DNA of 64,000 bases from Pseudosulfitobacter pseudonitzschiae. GTDB lineage: Bacteria; Pseudomonadota; Alphaproteobacteria; Rhodobacterales; Rhodobacteraceae. Below are positions 25,802 to 34,308 of the stretch, one piece after another. The stretch spans positions 3,410,001-3,474,000 of the forward strand of contig NZ_CP022415.1 of assembly GCF_002222635.1 (NCBI RefSeq). Reading direction: 5' to 3'. The position numbers were made by a program, and so were the translations under genes. The notes beneath the pieces were generated by a model, which was given only the letters and a program-made list of their open reading frames with translations, was not told the origin of the DNA and did not search any database. Positions within the stretch are counted from its first letter, which is position 1. Every line of letters starts with the position of its first letter.

Positions 25802-26878
25802 ATGTCCAATTTTGACGCGCAAGTGCGTGAGTCCCAGTCACAGGTGGCGGAAGCACAGGCAAAAATCAGCGAACTGACCAGCCGGATCGAAACGGCCCGT
25901 GCCAAGTTGAAGGCGGGTGATGATGCGATGATCGACATCGAGAACGCCACGCTTGAAGATGTGCATGCCCACACCGACGTGATGAACGCCAACATCGCCG
26001 AACTGATCATGGGTCTGGACGATGTTACCTCTGCCTTCTCCAAGGACTTTGACGAGATGCGGAACAAGACGGGATGGGAAAGCGTCGTTGGCATCTTTTC
26101 GCGGGCGAAATCCGACAGTATGCGGCAGGAACGTGTGCGCAGCGCGTCGATTGACGACAAGCTTCAGGATCTGATTTCGAAATCGGACATCATTGTGAAA
26201 CTGCTCGAAGGGCAGCTGAACATGCTGGAAGAGCAAAAGGTCAAGGTCGAAGGCAACCTGTCCGAGACGCTGGACGAGCGCGAATTTACCGTTCAGGAGC
26301 TAACCGCACTGCAAAACGACATCAAGGCGATGGATCCCAAGATCATTGGTCTGGAAAACAAAATCGCGTCGGAAACCGATGCTGCGGCACGCACCAAGCT
26401 GGAAACCGAACTGGCCGATCTGAATAGCCAATACAACCAGATGGTGCAGAACGAACAGGTTAAACTGGCCAAAAGCCAGACGCTTGAGCGCTATATCGAG
26501 AAGGGCAAGACCTGGATCGACTCGCTGCAAAACCAGGCGGCGACGCAGATGGTGTTGATCAACAAGCTGCAAACAGACACCAAACAGCGTGTGGTTCTTT
26601 ACGATGCGTTGACCAAATCGCTGAAAACCGCCCAGCAACAGGATGTGGCCCACCGCATCAACGAAATCGGCGTGAAAACCGACCAAGAGGCGCAAACCGC
26701 GATGGCCGGTATCGGTGCCGCGACCAACACGCGGATGGCCGACATGCTGGAAGCGCATGAAGACCATATGGTGTTTGCCCGCGACGTTCTGGAGCAAAAG
26801 GCAAAGGCAGACGAACGCTTTGCCCGCCGGTTTGAAGCCATCGTAAAGAAACACGACAGCAACGCATATGGCGGGTGA
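25802..26878 (+). CDS. Coiled-coil protein, first gene of an uncharacterised AAA+ operon
   Basis: 358 residues, almost entirely alpha-helical and charged, without signal peptide or membrane segment. Long heptad-like stretches occur at about 1-45 and 110-290. A conserved-looking core reads GWESVVGIFSRAKSDSM (about 95-111). The helical layout loosely recalls TelA/KlaA toxic-anion-resistance proteins, but I see no decisive motif, so this is only a suggestion. It opens a run of seven same-strand genes to 33108. GAGGGAG precedes the ATG. Probably cytoplasmic and a partner of the downstream ATPase. Confidence 0.75.
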   Translation: MSNFDAQVRESQSQVAEAQAKISELTSRIETARAKLKAGDDAMIDIENATLEDVHAHTDVMNANIAELIMGLDDVTSAFSKDFDEMRNKTGWESVVGIFSRAKSDSMRQERVRSASIDDKLQDLISKSDIIVKLLEGQLNMLEEQKVKVEGNLSETLDEREFTVQELTALQNDIKAMDPKIIGLENKIASETDAAARTKLETELADLNSQYNQMVQNEQVKLAKSQTLERYIEKGKTWIDSLQNQAATQMVLINKLQTDTKQRVVLYDALTKSLKTAQQQDVAHRINEIGVKTDQEAQTAMAGIGAATNTRMADMLEAHEDHMVFARDVLEQKAKADERFARRFEAIVKKHDSNAYGG

Positions 26879-26915
26879 GCGGGCCAGACGGCGGGGCAAA
26901 GGGACGGCCTGAACG

Positions 26916-28031
26916 ATGATAGCCCAGAAAGACACCATCGGCCTGACCGACCTGTTCGCCTCGCGCCGGTACTTTCGCAAGTTCGAGGGGATCATGGCCC
27001 ATATGACCCGTGTTGCAGGCGTGATGGAGGCCGAGGGCACACTGAGCCGTGGCGAGGTAACCATTCTTGTCGGCTATGCCTCTGCGCTGAACTATACGTT
27101 CAAGGCACTCAGCCTGAAGTACCTGCTGGTCGGGCGCGACACGGGGCGGTTCTTTGGATCACTGTCCATCGACGCATCCGAAAGCGGATTTCCGGCAGCG
27201 GACGAGCTGATCACCATGTCATCAGATGCGCAGCAGGCGGAAAAACATTTGCGCGGGATGCCGTCTGTGGAGGAACTGAAGGCGCAGATGGTGCATGTGA
27301 TATTAGACGACCGCACAGTGCCGACCAAGCTGCAATTCGCCTTGTCACAACGGCTGTATTATGAGGAATTGCTGAGGGGCACATTGTTTTGGCCGCGCAA
27401 CGATCCGGCCATCGAATGGCAGCGCAACATTGACCAGCGTCGGCAGTTTCGGATGCATTGGGCGGTCTACGACAGTCAGGTGAACCTGCCGGTGATCTAT
27501 ATGATGGATCTGGAAGACTCGGGTCGGATCGCCCTGCCCAAGGACCAGCGCCGCTGGCCCGAAGTGCAGGCGCATCTGATGGCGCAATCGCTGGGCGGGC
27601 TGAAGCTGATGACCATCGCCAAAGGCTTTGACGAGGATTTCAACGATCTGCATCCCAAACGGTTGCGCCGGTTTCACGTGGGGCCAATGTATTCGGATGC
27701 GTTTACGCGGCAGTCGGGACCGATTGGCGATGTGCTGTCACAAGCGCGCGCGCCTGACGGACAGGACTGGGCGTTGGTCTGGACCGAAGAGGATTTGCAG
27801 TCGGACCGTGTGGTAGAAGAGCGGGTTGGGTGGTTTTCATCGGTCGAGCGTGAGATTTTCAAACTGGACCCTTTTGCAGGACGCGGGGCAGACACTGGCA
27901 CCACGCGGATGGAACGCAGTATTATCCTGCCGCAGCGGCCCTATCAGGTGTTGGAAGAACTGAACCCGCCGGGGTTCCGCTCGGTAGCCAAGTTCGTAGT
28001 CAGCGATGCGGGCCGGGTGCTGCGGTATTGA
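26916..28031 (+). CDS. Uncharacterised 371-residue protein of the AAA+ operon
   Basis: 371 residues, mixed alpha/beta, no signal peptide and no clear membrane helix. Notable segments are LTDLFASRRYFRKFEGIM at the start, AVYDSQVNLPVIYMMDLED (about 190-208) and a C-terminal half rich in Arg and Trp, including WALVWTEEDLQSDR. I do not recognise a family. It begins 38 bases after the coiled-coil gene. An intergenic repeat copy separates it from the AAA+ ATPase gene. Confidence 0.75.
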   Translation: MIAQKDTIGLTDLFASRRYFRKFEGIMAHMTRVAGVMEAEGTLSRGEVTILVGYASALNYTFKALSLKYLLVGRDTGRFFGSLSIDASESGFPAADELITMSSDAQQAEKHLRGMPSVEELKAQMVHVILDDRTVPTKLQFALSQRLYYEELLRGTLFWPRNDPAIEWQRNIDQRRQFRMHWAVYDSQVNLPVIYMMDLEDSGRIALPKDQRRWPEVQAHLMAQSLGGLKLMTIAKGFDEDFNDLHPKRLRRFHVGPMYSDAFTRQSGPIGDVLSQARAPDGQDWALVWTEEDLQSDRVVEERVGWFSSVEREIFKLDPFAGRGADTGTTRMERSIILPQRPYQVLEELNPPGFRSVAKFVVSDAGRVLRY

Positions 28032-28049
28032 GCCGGACGTTTGCGGCGG

Positions 28050-28090
28050 TCCTGCCCTCCGGGGGAGTTTATTTTGCAAGATGAAGATTG
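28050..28090. repeat. Intergenic repeat, copy C (before the AAA+ gene)
   Basis: CCTCCGGGGGAGTTTATTTT then GCAAGATGAAGA, matching the second half of copies A and B. The GGGGGCCAGCCCCC palindrome is absent here. Confidence 0.65.
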
Positions 28091-28100
28091 AGGGAACGAA

Positions 28101-30035
28101 ATGAGCCAGACAGCGGACCAGATGGAATTGCGCGAAGAAGAGGTCACCGCGCATTACGCGATGGCATTGGCAATGTTGCAGGGGTTCGACCATGCGCCGC
28201 GGATCGGCAAGGCGGTCGAGGCGCCGCGGCAAGAGGCCTCTGCCGGTATCGGCACGCGGCGGCGGTTTCGGACCACGACGCCCGGTCTGGTGACACGGCG
28301 CAGCACCGTGACGGGGGCGGTGCAACTGATAGCACGGATCGAGGGGGCAGAGGAAGGCGACGCGCTGGTTTCGCCATTGCAGGCGACGGTGCTGAACGGA
28401 TTGCGACGGGCGATTTCTATCGCTCTGGCGGTGGCCGAGAATTATGCGGATGTGTCCGGTTTGGGGGATCTGAAGCGCGCGAACCTTGAGGGTGACCTGC
28501 CTGCGGCCCGCAAGACCGAGTTTTCCGAACTGCTGGCGGGCGAGGCTTTGGTCACGCTTTATGTATTTGGCAATGCCACCGCTTATCTTATGTCGTCACA
28601 TCTTTCAGAGGTGACCGTGGAAGTGGGCGATGTGCAGGAGATGCTGACCGACAATGGCCAAACCGCCCTGCACGGCGCGCTGTGGGAGCTGGATCAGGAC
28701 ATTGCTGCACATGCCACCGATGATGCGCGTCTGGTGGCGACGGTGGCCGCATTTGCCGAAGCTTTGATGGAAAAGGTGGCCCTGCGCGCACAAGAGGCGC
28801 CGCGCCTGTCAGGCTTTACCAGTGCGGTCTGGCGGGTCGAGGCGGATGATTTCACCATCGCAGGTTTTACCCCCGCGGCCAAGGCGAAGTCGACCAAGCT
28901 GACGATGACCTTTAAAAAGCCGAACGAGGTGGTGGGCAACCACATCGCTAAATATCAGGCGATGAAGCTGTCGAAGATGCTGATGGCCTATGACTTTGAC
29001 CGCCGCCTGAACCCCTTTGCCGAATTGGGCGGGTTCATCTTTACCTTTATGGGTGACGGCAAGCCGGGCACAGGCAAGACCACGCTGATCCAGATGATGG
29101 CGGGGCTGATTAACGATTATTGCACGGTTGCGGGCTATCCTTTTCGCTATCAGAACCTCAGCACCGACAACATCGACAGCTATCAGGGCAAATCGGGCCA
29201 GAACGCCAAGGCGTTTATCAATACGATCATCGACCCCAATGCCATCGGCTTTGGCACCATCGACGACATTGACCAGCTTGCGGGCAAGCGTGGCGACCGG
29301 CAGTCAAGCACGGGACAGCTTGAGATTACCGCAGTGCTGATGGAAAGCTTTGCCGGAGCCAATACCGTGGTACGGGGCAACTGCACCTTTGGCATGTTTT
29401 CGAACTATCCCGAGAACGTGGATGACGCGCTGCGCCAGCGGGCAGGGGCACGGTTTCTGGTGGACGGGCCGCAAACCCGCGAAGATTACATCGACATCCT
29501 CTATTTGCTGATGGGCAAAAACCATGACATTCCCGTGGGCCAGCACGATGTGTTTTCGGCACAAGAGATCAAATCGGCGGTGGCCGCATCGTTCGAAAGC
29601 CACAGTCGCCCGCATGAGGCAGGGTTGTTGCAGGTTTTTGACCGCGTCCACGACCAGATCGGCGCACTGGACACGATTGCCAAGCTGGGCACCTATCTGA
29701 AGGGGATCCAAGAAGCGGACGAACGCTTTACGGGCCGTGCGATCAAAAACATCACCGATGCGGTGAAAGTACGGGCGATGGATTTTGAACTGCCTGACGC
29801 ATGGATGGAGAACCCCGAGCTGTTCCTGTTCAAGGATTATGACACCAAGAAAGACATGATCGCCGAGTTGCGCCAACCGATCACCGTCGAAATGGTGATA
29901 CAGGAGATCAATCGCTACGCGGACAGCGAGTTCCGGTACGCGGACAAGTCGGACGAAGTGGCGATTGACGCGATGGTCCGCGACTTTGGCCGACAGGAAG
30001 CGGCGAAGAAGCGGTATTTGGAGGGGAAAGGGTGA
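28101..30035 (+). CDS. AAA+ family ATPase of uncharacterised operon
   Basis: 644 residues. An N-terminal helical region (about 1-280) of unknown fold precedes one AAA+ module. Walker A is GDGKPGTGKTT (318-328), Walker B is FGTIDDIDQL (about 384-393), sensor-1-like FGMFSNYPEN follows, then a DDALRQRAGARF segment with candidate arginine fingers. The C-terminal 200 residues are helical. No membrane segment is seen. Such ATPases remodel protein partners, probably products of neighbouring genes. Starts behind GAGGGAACGAA; its stop overlaps the next start as GTGA. Confidence 0.88.
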   Translation: MSQTADQMELREEEVTAHYAMALAMLQGFDHAPRIGKAVEAPRQEASAGIGTRRRFRTTTPGLVTRRSTVTGAVQLIARIEGAEEGDALVSPLQATVLNGLRRAISIALAVAENYADVSGLGDLKRANLEGDLPAARKTEFSELLAGEALVTLYVFGNATAYLMSSHLSEVTVEVGDVQEMLTDNGQTALHGALWELDQDIAAHATDDARLVATVAAFAEALMEKVALRAQEAPRLSGFTSAVWRVEADDFTIAGFTPAAKAKSTKLTMTFKKPNEVVGNHIAKYQAMKLSKMLMAYDFDRRLNPFAELGGFIFTFMGDGKPGTGKTTLIQMMAGLINDYCTVAGYPFRYQNLSTDNIDSYQGKSGQNAKAFINTIIDPNAIGFGTIDDIDQLAGKRGDRQSSTGQLEITAVLMESFAGANTVVRGNCTFGMFSNYPENVDDALRQRAGARFLVDGPQTREDYIDILYLLMGKNHDIPVGQHDVFSAQEIKSAVAASFESHSRPHEAGLLQVFDRVHDQIGALDTIAKLGTYLKGIQEADERFTGRAIKNITDAVKVRAMDFELPDAWMENPELFLFKDYDTKKDMIAELRQPITVEMVIQEINRYADSEFRYADKSDEVAIDAMVRDFGRQEAAKKRYLEGKG

Positions 30036-30805
30036 GCCTAACTCAACTAGAATTCCATGAGTACGAATTGGACTGGGGCGAGTTGAGCACCCTGCCCGCC
30101 GATCATCTGGCTGCATTTTCTGTTTTGAGTTTTGCTGTTAGCGAAGTTAACGTATTGAGAAAAAACTATATTTCGATCTCGCATGACTACACTGGTGAAA
30201 AAAGTATAGATAGTGCGAACAACATTAATAAATTTCTGGTCCTGAGAACCTGGAGCTCAAAGCTATTTGAAATTGCCGAGTTCCTTAGAAAAATTCACAA
30301 AAAGAAGGAAACTTCTGATGCTAGGCTTTTCGACTTTGCGAAGACTGCATCAGGAAAATTTGATAAACTAGATTTGGGTGACGGGCACAATATCGCAAGA
30401 TACATCAGAAACGAAGCATCCCATCATTACTCATTCAGCTCTGCAAAAGAGAACATCAAACACGTTTTTCATGGTGGTGATTTCAATTTTTACACCCATG
30501 ACGTAGGCGGAAATGATTTCTATCCCCTTGGTGAAGAAGTCATGTTTTATGGACGGTTAAACAGAAAGTGGGCTAATATCCCGTCAAAGACAGCACGAAA
30601 TAAATTACTTCAAGAGTGGTTTGATTTTAATATTAAAGTCACTGATTGGCTTATGAAAACTCATGGCTATTTTGCACGAGAGTTCATCTTTGTGGCACTT
30701 GGTCGAAACATGATGGTAGTAAAATCATACGATGTACCATCTGCGCTTGTAGGCGATCTTTCAAAGACTTTGACGCCAATATTCTATGTGAAAGACGCGA
30801 AATGA
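30032..30805 (+). CDS. Low-GC HEPN-like protein inserted in the AAA+ operon
   Basis: 257 residues, GTG start overlapping the ATPase stop (GTGA), stop overlapping the next start (ATGA). By direct count GC over 30061-30780 is 287/720, about 40%, far below both neighbours, and rare codons such as ATA and AGA are frequent. The protein is mainly helical. YIRNEASHHYS contains R126-N-E-A-S-H131, the Rx4H pattern (polar residue after Arg) of HEPN-domain RNases. This suggests a horizontally acquired HEPN effector, but one short motif is not proof; an unrelated helical protein is the alternative. Confidence 0.7.
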   Translation: MSLTQLEFHEYELDWGELSTLPADHLAAFSVLSFAVSEVNVLRKNYISISHDYTGEKSIDSANNINKFLVLRTWSSKLFEIAEFLRKIHKKKETSDARLFDFAKTASGKFDKLDLGDGHNIARYIRNEASHHYSFSSAKENIKHVFHGGDFNFYTHDVGGNDFYPLGEEVMFYGRLNRKWANIPSKTARNKLLQEWFDFNIKVTDWLMKTHGYFAREFIFVALGRNMMVVKSYDVPSALVGDLSKTLTPIFYVKDAK

Positions 30806-32166
30806 ACCGCCTCATCCGCTTCGGCCTCATGTTCGGCAACCTCTACCACGTCACCAGCCCCGCGCTGGTCGAGCGCTATAACCGCGCGCTGGAGCATCTG
30901 ACGGGCAAGCGCACCGCGCTCACCGATTTCTACATCGACATTTCAGGCTTTTCGCCGGAAGTGGGCGATGATCTGGGCGATCCGCTATACCTGAACCAAG
31001 GTGGCGTGAACCGGCAGTTTATCCTGCTGAGCACTGACCAAAAACGCGCGCCTTTGCTGGATGCAAAGTTTTCGACCTCGCGCACGATCCTGCGGCGGTT
31101 CATCGAGGACAACGAGGCGGCGCTGTTTGCGTTGACCGCGCGGGATGCGGTGGCGGGTGAGTTGGTGAATTCGGTCTACGACGTGTCCACGCCGCAGCGC
31201 CTGTTCGACATCCGCGCCATCACCGTCGACGCGGACACCACCGCAGGCACCGTGCGCAATGCCGAAGCGCTGGCGGGCAAGATCGACACGTTTCTGCAAG
31301 ACGAAGACGCGTGGTTCGATGATGTGCTGATCGCCGAGATGATCGGCCTTGCCGCGCAAACCGGCGATGTGACGCGCAATCCGGTGAAGCTGAAAAAGAT
31401 GCGGTTCGAGCAGGGCAATTTCTGGACCGCACATTTCGGCGGTCTTTATGTGTTCCAAAAGGTTGAACATCCGGCGGTGATTGCGTCCGCAGACGCAAGC
31501 GCGCTGGGCACCTTGCCGCTGGAACATGTGTTCGAGACCCGCCAGCGCAACCAGATCGCGCGGTTTCTGGAGCTGAACGGGCTGGTTGAGCCGATCGTGG
31601 CGGCGCGAGGTATCGATTCGGCTGCGATCCTGCGGCAAAAGATGGATTTTATTCTGGTGGATGCGGTCACAACGGCGGGTGTTGATCTATCGGGCACCAC
31701 GCGGGCCGACATGCGCCGTTTGGCGCGCGACCATGCCGCCCATCTGCCCGAGGAATTTCACGCGCTGGCGTCGCTGGTGAACTGGGCCGAGAACGGCGGG
31801 GCTTGGCCGCGCATCGCTTCGGACCATCCGGCCTATTTCTATACGCTGCGGGCGGCGGACCATGCCGATGCCGATCTGGTCAACATGCTGCTGGCCGAGC
31901 TGACCTCCAAGGACGTGCGCCAACTGTTCATCTGTCACAAGCAGATGTTCTATGCCACCTATGCCCGCTGGCCCGACGCCAAAAAGGAATATGTCGCACA
32001 ATATCTTGCAGCGGAGTATCAGGCGGACAAGGTGGGCACGCGCGACGCACTGTTCGGCCACGACGCCCCGATGGAAGAACCCCCAGCATCCACCACACGC
32101 ACCAAGCCGCAGACGATGGACGATCTGGTCGCTCGCGTCGGTCCTTGGGGCGCAGTCAGGAGATAG
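30802..32166 (+). CDS. DUF6638-like protein of the AAA+ operon
   Basis: 454 residues, high GC, no signal peptide or membrane helix. From memory it resembles the DUF6638 family of Rhodobacterales (MNRLIRFGLMFGNLYHVTSP start, LTDFYIDISGFSPEVGDDLG, QFILLSTDQKRAPLLDAKFS). Function is unknown. The C-terminal segment ELTSKDVRQLFICHKQMFYATY is well formed, and a Pro/Thr-rich linker precedes the end. The start ATG overlaps the HEPN-like gene as ATGA; before that insertion it presumably followed the ATPase gene directly. Confidence 0.75.
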   Translation: MNRLIRFGLMFGNLYHVTSPALVERYNRALEHLTGKRTALTDFYIDISGFSPEVGDDLGDPLYLNQGGVNRQFILLSTDQKRAPLLDAKFSTSRTILRRFIEDNEAALFALTARDAVAGELVNSVYDVSTPQRLFDIRAITVDADTTAGTVRNAEALAGKIDTFLQDEDAWFDDVLIAEMIGLAAQTGDVTRNPVKLKKMRFEQGNFWTAHFGGLYVFQKVEHPAVIASADASALGTLPLEHVFETRQRNQIARFLELNGLVEPIVAARGIDSAAILRQKMDFILVDAVTTAGVDLSGTTRADMRRLARDHAAHLPEEFHALASLVNWAENGGAWPRIASDHPAYFYTLRAADHADADLVNMLLAELTSKDVRQLFICHKQMFYATYARWPDAKKEYVAQYLAAEYQADKVGTRDALFGHDAPMEEPPASTTRTKPQTMDDLVARVGPWGAVRR

Positions 32167-32169
32167 GCC

Positions 32170-32448
32170 ATGTTCGCGTTGCTGCGTCTGATCGTTGTCG
32201 GCTTTGTCGTGCTGACGATCATCTACATCGGGTTGTCGCTGTATTCGCGCAGCGTCCGCAAGGGCAAGTTGCGGGCCGAATGGCGCGAACAGGCGCAGGC
32301 GGGTGTGGCCGAGCAGACAGAAGATGCGTTTGTGGATATCGGTATGATCGAATACGACAACTCTTTGCGGCGCAAGCTGATCCTTGGCGTCTATGTGGTG
32401 CCCACTGTTCTGGTGGGCGTCATCATCTATCTGACCAATTTCGCCTGA
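32170..32448 (+). CDS. Small two-helix membrane protein of the AAA+ operon
   Basis: 92 residues with an N-terminal helix LLRLIVVGFVVLTIIYIGLSLYS and a C-terminal helix LILGVYVVPTVLVGVIIYL flanking an acidic cytoplasmic-looking middle (AEQTEDAFVDIGMIEYD). No family recognised. It starts three bases after the previous stop, so it is certainly in the operon, and may anchor the complex at the inner membrane. Confidence 0.75.
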   Translation: MFALLRLIVVGFVVLTIIYIGLSLYSRSVRKGKLRAEWREQAQAGVAEQTEDAFVDIGMIEYDNSLRRKLILGVYVVPTVLVGVIIYLTNFA

Positions 32449-32460
32449 ACGGAGGCCAAT

Positions 32461-33108
32461 ATGCGGTTTATCAAATGGTTCGTCATCATCGTGTTCTGGG
32501 TCTTTGTAGCGGCTTTTTTCCACTACACCCTGCCGCAAAAAGACATCGTGCGGATCGTGGATACATTCGAGCAGCGCATCGATCCCGGTGACAACCGGCT
32601 GTTCTGGGCGCAGGCGGATGTCGGCACGGATGGCACGATAGCCAATCGTGACGTCCTGTTCATTCAGGCGGTACGTGAAAACGGGCGGGTGATCGTCTAT
32701 CGCAACGAAGACACCGGCTGGAGCTGGCCACCCTATTTCAAGTTCGACACCAAGAACCTTCAGACCGAAGCTGCCGACCTGAAATCGACCAAGGCTGATC
32801 CGCAGTATGTGCTGGTCAAGCATTACGGCTGGCGCAACGAGTTCCTCACGACCTTTCCCAACGCGATCAGCGTCAAGGCACTGGCTGGCCCCGACGCATC
32901 CAAGGGCATTCCGTTTCTGAATATCATCATCCTGACGCTGTTCTTCATGGTGGTCTATTTCATCTGGGTGCGCTGGCGCCGGTTCCGCCGCGCGCGCATC
33001 GACCCTAAACTGGAAGAGATGCAAGACAATTGGGAGGCCGCAGGCGATGCCATGTCGGATCGCCGCAGCCGGTTCTCGCGCTGGTTGGGGACGTGGCGGG
33101 CCAAGTAG
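32461..33108 (+). CDS. DUF1523 family membrane protein
   Basis: 215 residues. N-terminal helix FIKWFVIIVFWVFVAAFFHY, a roughly 120-residue extracytoplasmic domain, and a second helix IIILTLFFMVVYFIWVRWRRF with a basic cytoplasmic tail. The blocks LPQKDIVRIVDT, YRNEDTGWSWPPYFKFD and VKHYGWRNEFLTTFPNAISVK match DUF1523, conserved in Rhodobacterales, function unknown. GGAGG lies upstream of the ATG. It is the last gene of the run that starts at 25802. Confidence 0.85.
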   Translation: MRFIKWFVIIVFWVFVAAFFHYTLPQKDIVRIVDTFEQRIDPGDNRLFWAQADVGTDGTIANRDVLFIQAVRENGRVIVYRNEDTGWSWPPYFKFDTKNLQTEAADLKSTKADPQYVLVKHYGWRNEFLTTFPNAISVKALAGPDASKGIPFLNIIILTLFFMVVYFIWVRWRRFRRARIDPKLEEMQDNWEAAGDAMSDRRSRFSRWLGTWRAK

Positions 33109-33183
33109 GCGTTACATCTGCTCATCGTGATGTGATCGCGCCAAGGGTGGACTTGGGGCGGTGCTTCGGCCATTTCCCGAGGA

Positions 33184-33522
33184 ATGATGGTTTTGCGTTC
33201 TCTTCTTCTGGCTTTGATGGTCTTCGTGGTGATGCCATGGGGTGCGTTCTCTGCCGTCTATCCGGCGCTTGCGCAGCCATCGCATGTGACAGTCGGGGAT
33301 GCCTCGCAAGTGTCTGCGATGCCCGCGACGTTCGAGCGTCCGCACAAACGCTGCCGCACGGCGACCCTGCCGGGGTCACCCTGTGGGCAGGATCTGCGGT
33401 TGAATGACAGTGCGACGCTGGATGTGCCTGCACGCGACACCGACCGTCCCGTGCCGCACGACACGATGCTGCGCAGTGGCGTGACCAAACCACCCCCTCA
33501 GGGGCCGCCGCGGCTGATCTGA
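33184..33522 (+). CDS. Small secreted hypothetical protein
   Basis: 112 residues with an apparent signal peptide (MMVLRSLLLALMVFVVMPWG, cleavage near Ala-Gln at 30-31). The mature part is Pro/Arg-rich with a cysteine pair (KRCRTATLPGSPCGQDL). CCGAGGA precedes the doubled ATG; either could start. No family recognised. It lies between the DUF1523 gene and an L,D-transpeptidase in the same direction. Confidence 0.6.
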   Translation: MMVLRSLLLALMVFVVMPWGAFSAVYPALAQPSHVTVGDASQVSAMPATFERPHKRCRTATLPGSPCGQDLRLNDSATLDVPARDTDRPVPHDTMLRSGVTKPPPQGPPRLI

Positions 33523-33576
33523 CTGGACTGCCGGCGCGCAGACGCCATTCCCGATCAGATCAAAAGGATATCCCAA

Positions 33577-34266
33577 ATGTTGACCCGACGCATGTTTGTC
33601 GCCAGTGGCGCGGCAGCAGGCCTTAGCGCCTGTGCCCGCCAAGCACCCACACCCGTGGCGGCACCCGCCCCCGTGATCCCGCCCCTGCCTGCCTTTTATC
33701 AGGCTGTGCCGGATGAGCCTTTTCCCGTGCCAGCGGTGCCCGAGGGCATTCTGAAGCCGCGCTATTGGAGACAGGACGTTGCCAACCTGTGGCCGCAGCG
33801 CGCCCGCGGGACCATCGTTGTCGATCCCGACGACGCACTGCTGTATTTTGTCGAAAGCCCCGAGATAGCGACCCGCTATGGCGTCAGCGTCGGTGCCGCA
33901 GGCTATGCTTGGAACGGCACGGCACGGTTGCAGTTCCGCCGTGAATGGCCGGTGTGGAAAGTGCCTGCGGCGATGATCGCGCGCAAACCGGAACTGGCCC
34001 CCTATTCCGTCGCCAAGGGTGGTATGCCCCCCGGTCCGGGCAATCCGTTGGGGGCAAGGGCGCTGTACCTGTTCCAGAATGGGGTTGATACGCTGTACCG
34101 TATTCACGGCGATGCCGACCCGCGTGAATTGGGCCGTTCGGTATCGTCGGGCTGTATCCGGATGCTGAATCAGGACGCGATCCATCTGTATGAACGCGCG
34201 CTGCATGGGGCAGATGTAATCGTTCTGCCGTCGATGAAGTCAACGGGCATCGGAGGGATCTACTAA
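33577..34266 (+). CDS. L,D-transpeptidase family lipoprotein
   Basis: 229 residues. The N-terminus MLTRRMFVASGAAAGLSACA combines a twin-arginine-like RR and a lipobox LSAC. A proline/alanine linker leads to the YkuD catalytic domain, with RIHGDADPRELGRSVSSGC ending at the catalytic Cys and followed by IRM. Such enzymes make 3-3 peptidoglycan cross-links or attach proteins to the wall in the periplasm. Ribosome-binding site AAAGGA precedes the ATG. Domain call is firm; the reaction type is not settled. Confidence 0.92.
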   Translation: MLTRRMFVASGAAAGLSACARQAPTPVAAPAPVIPPLPAFYQAVPDEPFPVPAVPEGILKPRYWRQDVANLWPQRARGTIVVDPDDALLYFVESPEIATRYGVSVGAAGYAWNGTARLQFRREWPVWKVPAAMIARKPELAPYSVAKGGMPPGPGNPLGARALYLFQNGVDTLYRIHGDADPRELGRSVSSGCIRMLNQDAIHLYERALHGADVIVLPSMKSTGIGGIY

Positions 34267-34277
34267 GAAGACATGCG

Positions 34278-34300
34278 GCGCGGGCGGCAAAAGCCCGCGC
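34278..34300. terminator. Hairpin between convergent genes
   Basis: GCGCGGGC / GCCCGCGC, an 8-bp stem with a 7-nt loop between the L,D-transpeptidase and glycosyltransferase stops. There is no T-run on the plus side, so termination is likely weak or bidirectional. Confidence 0.4.
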
Positions 34301-34308
34301 GCGCCGCG

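Noticed and set aside
30032-30805. The low-GC gene as the edge of a larger genomic island or prophage
   Set aside because: GC returns to normal immediately on both sides, and there is no integrase, direct repeat, tRNA or phage gene nearby.
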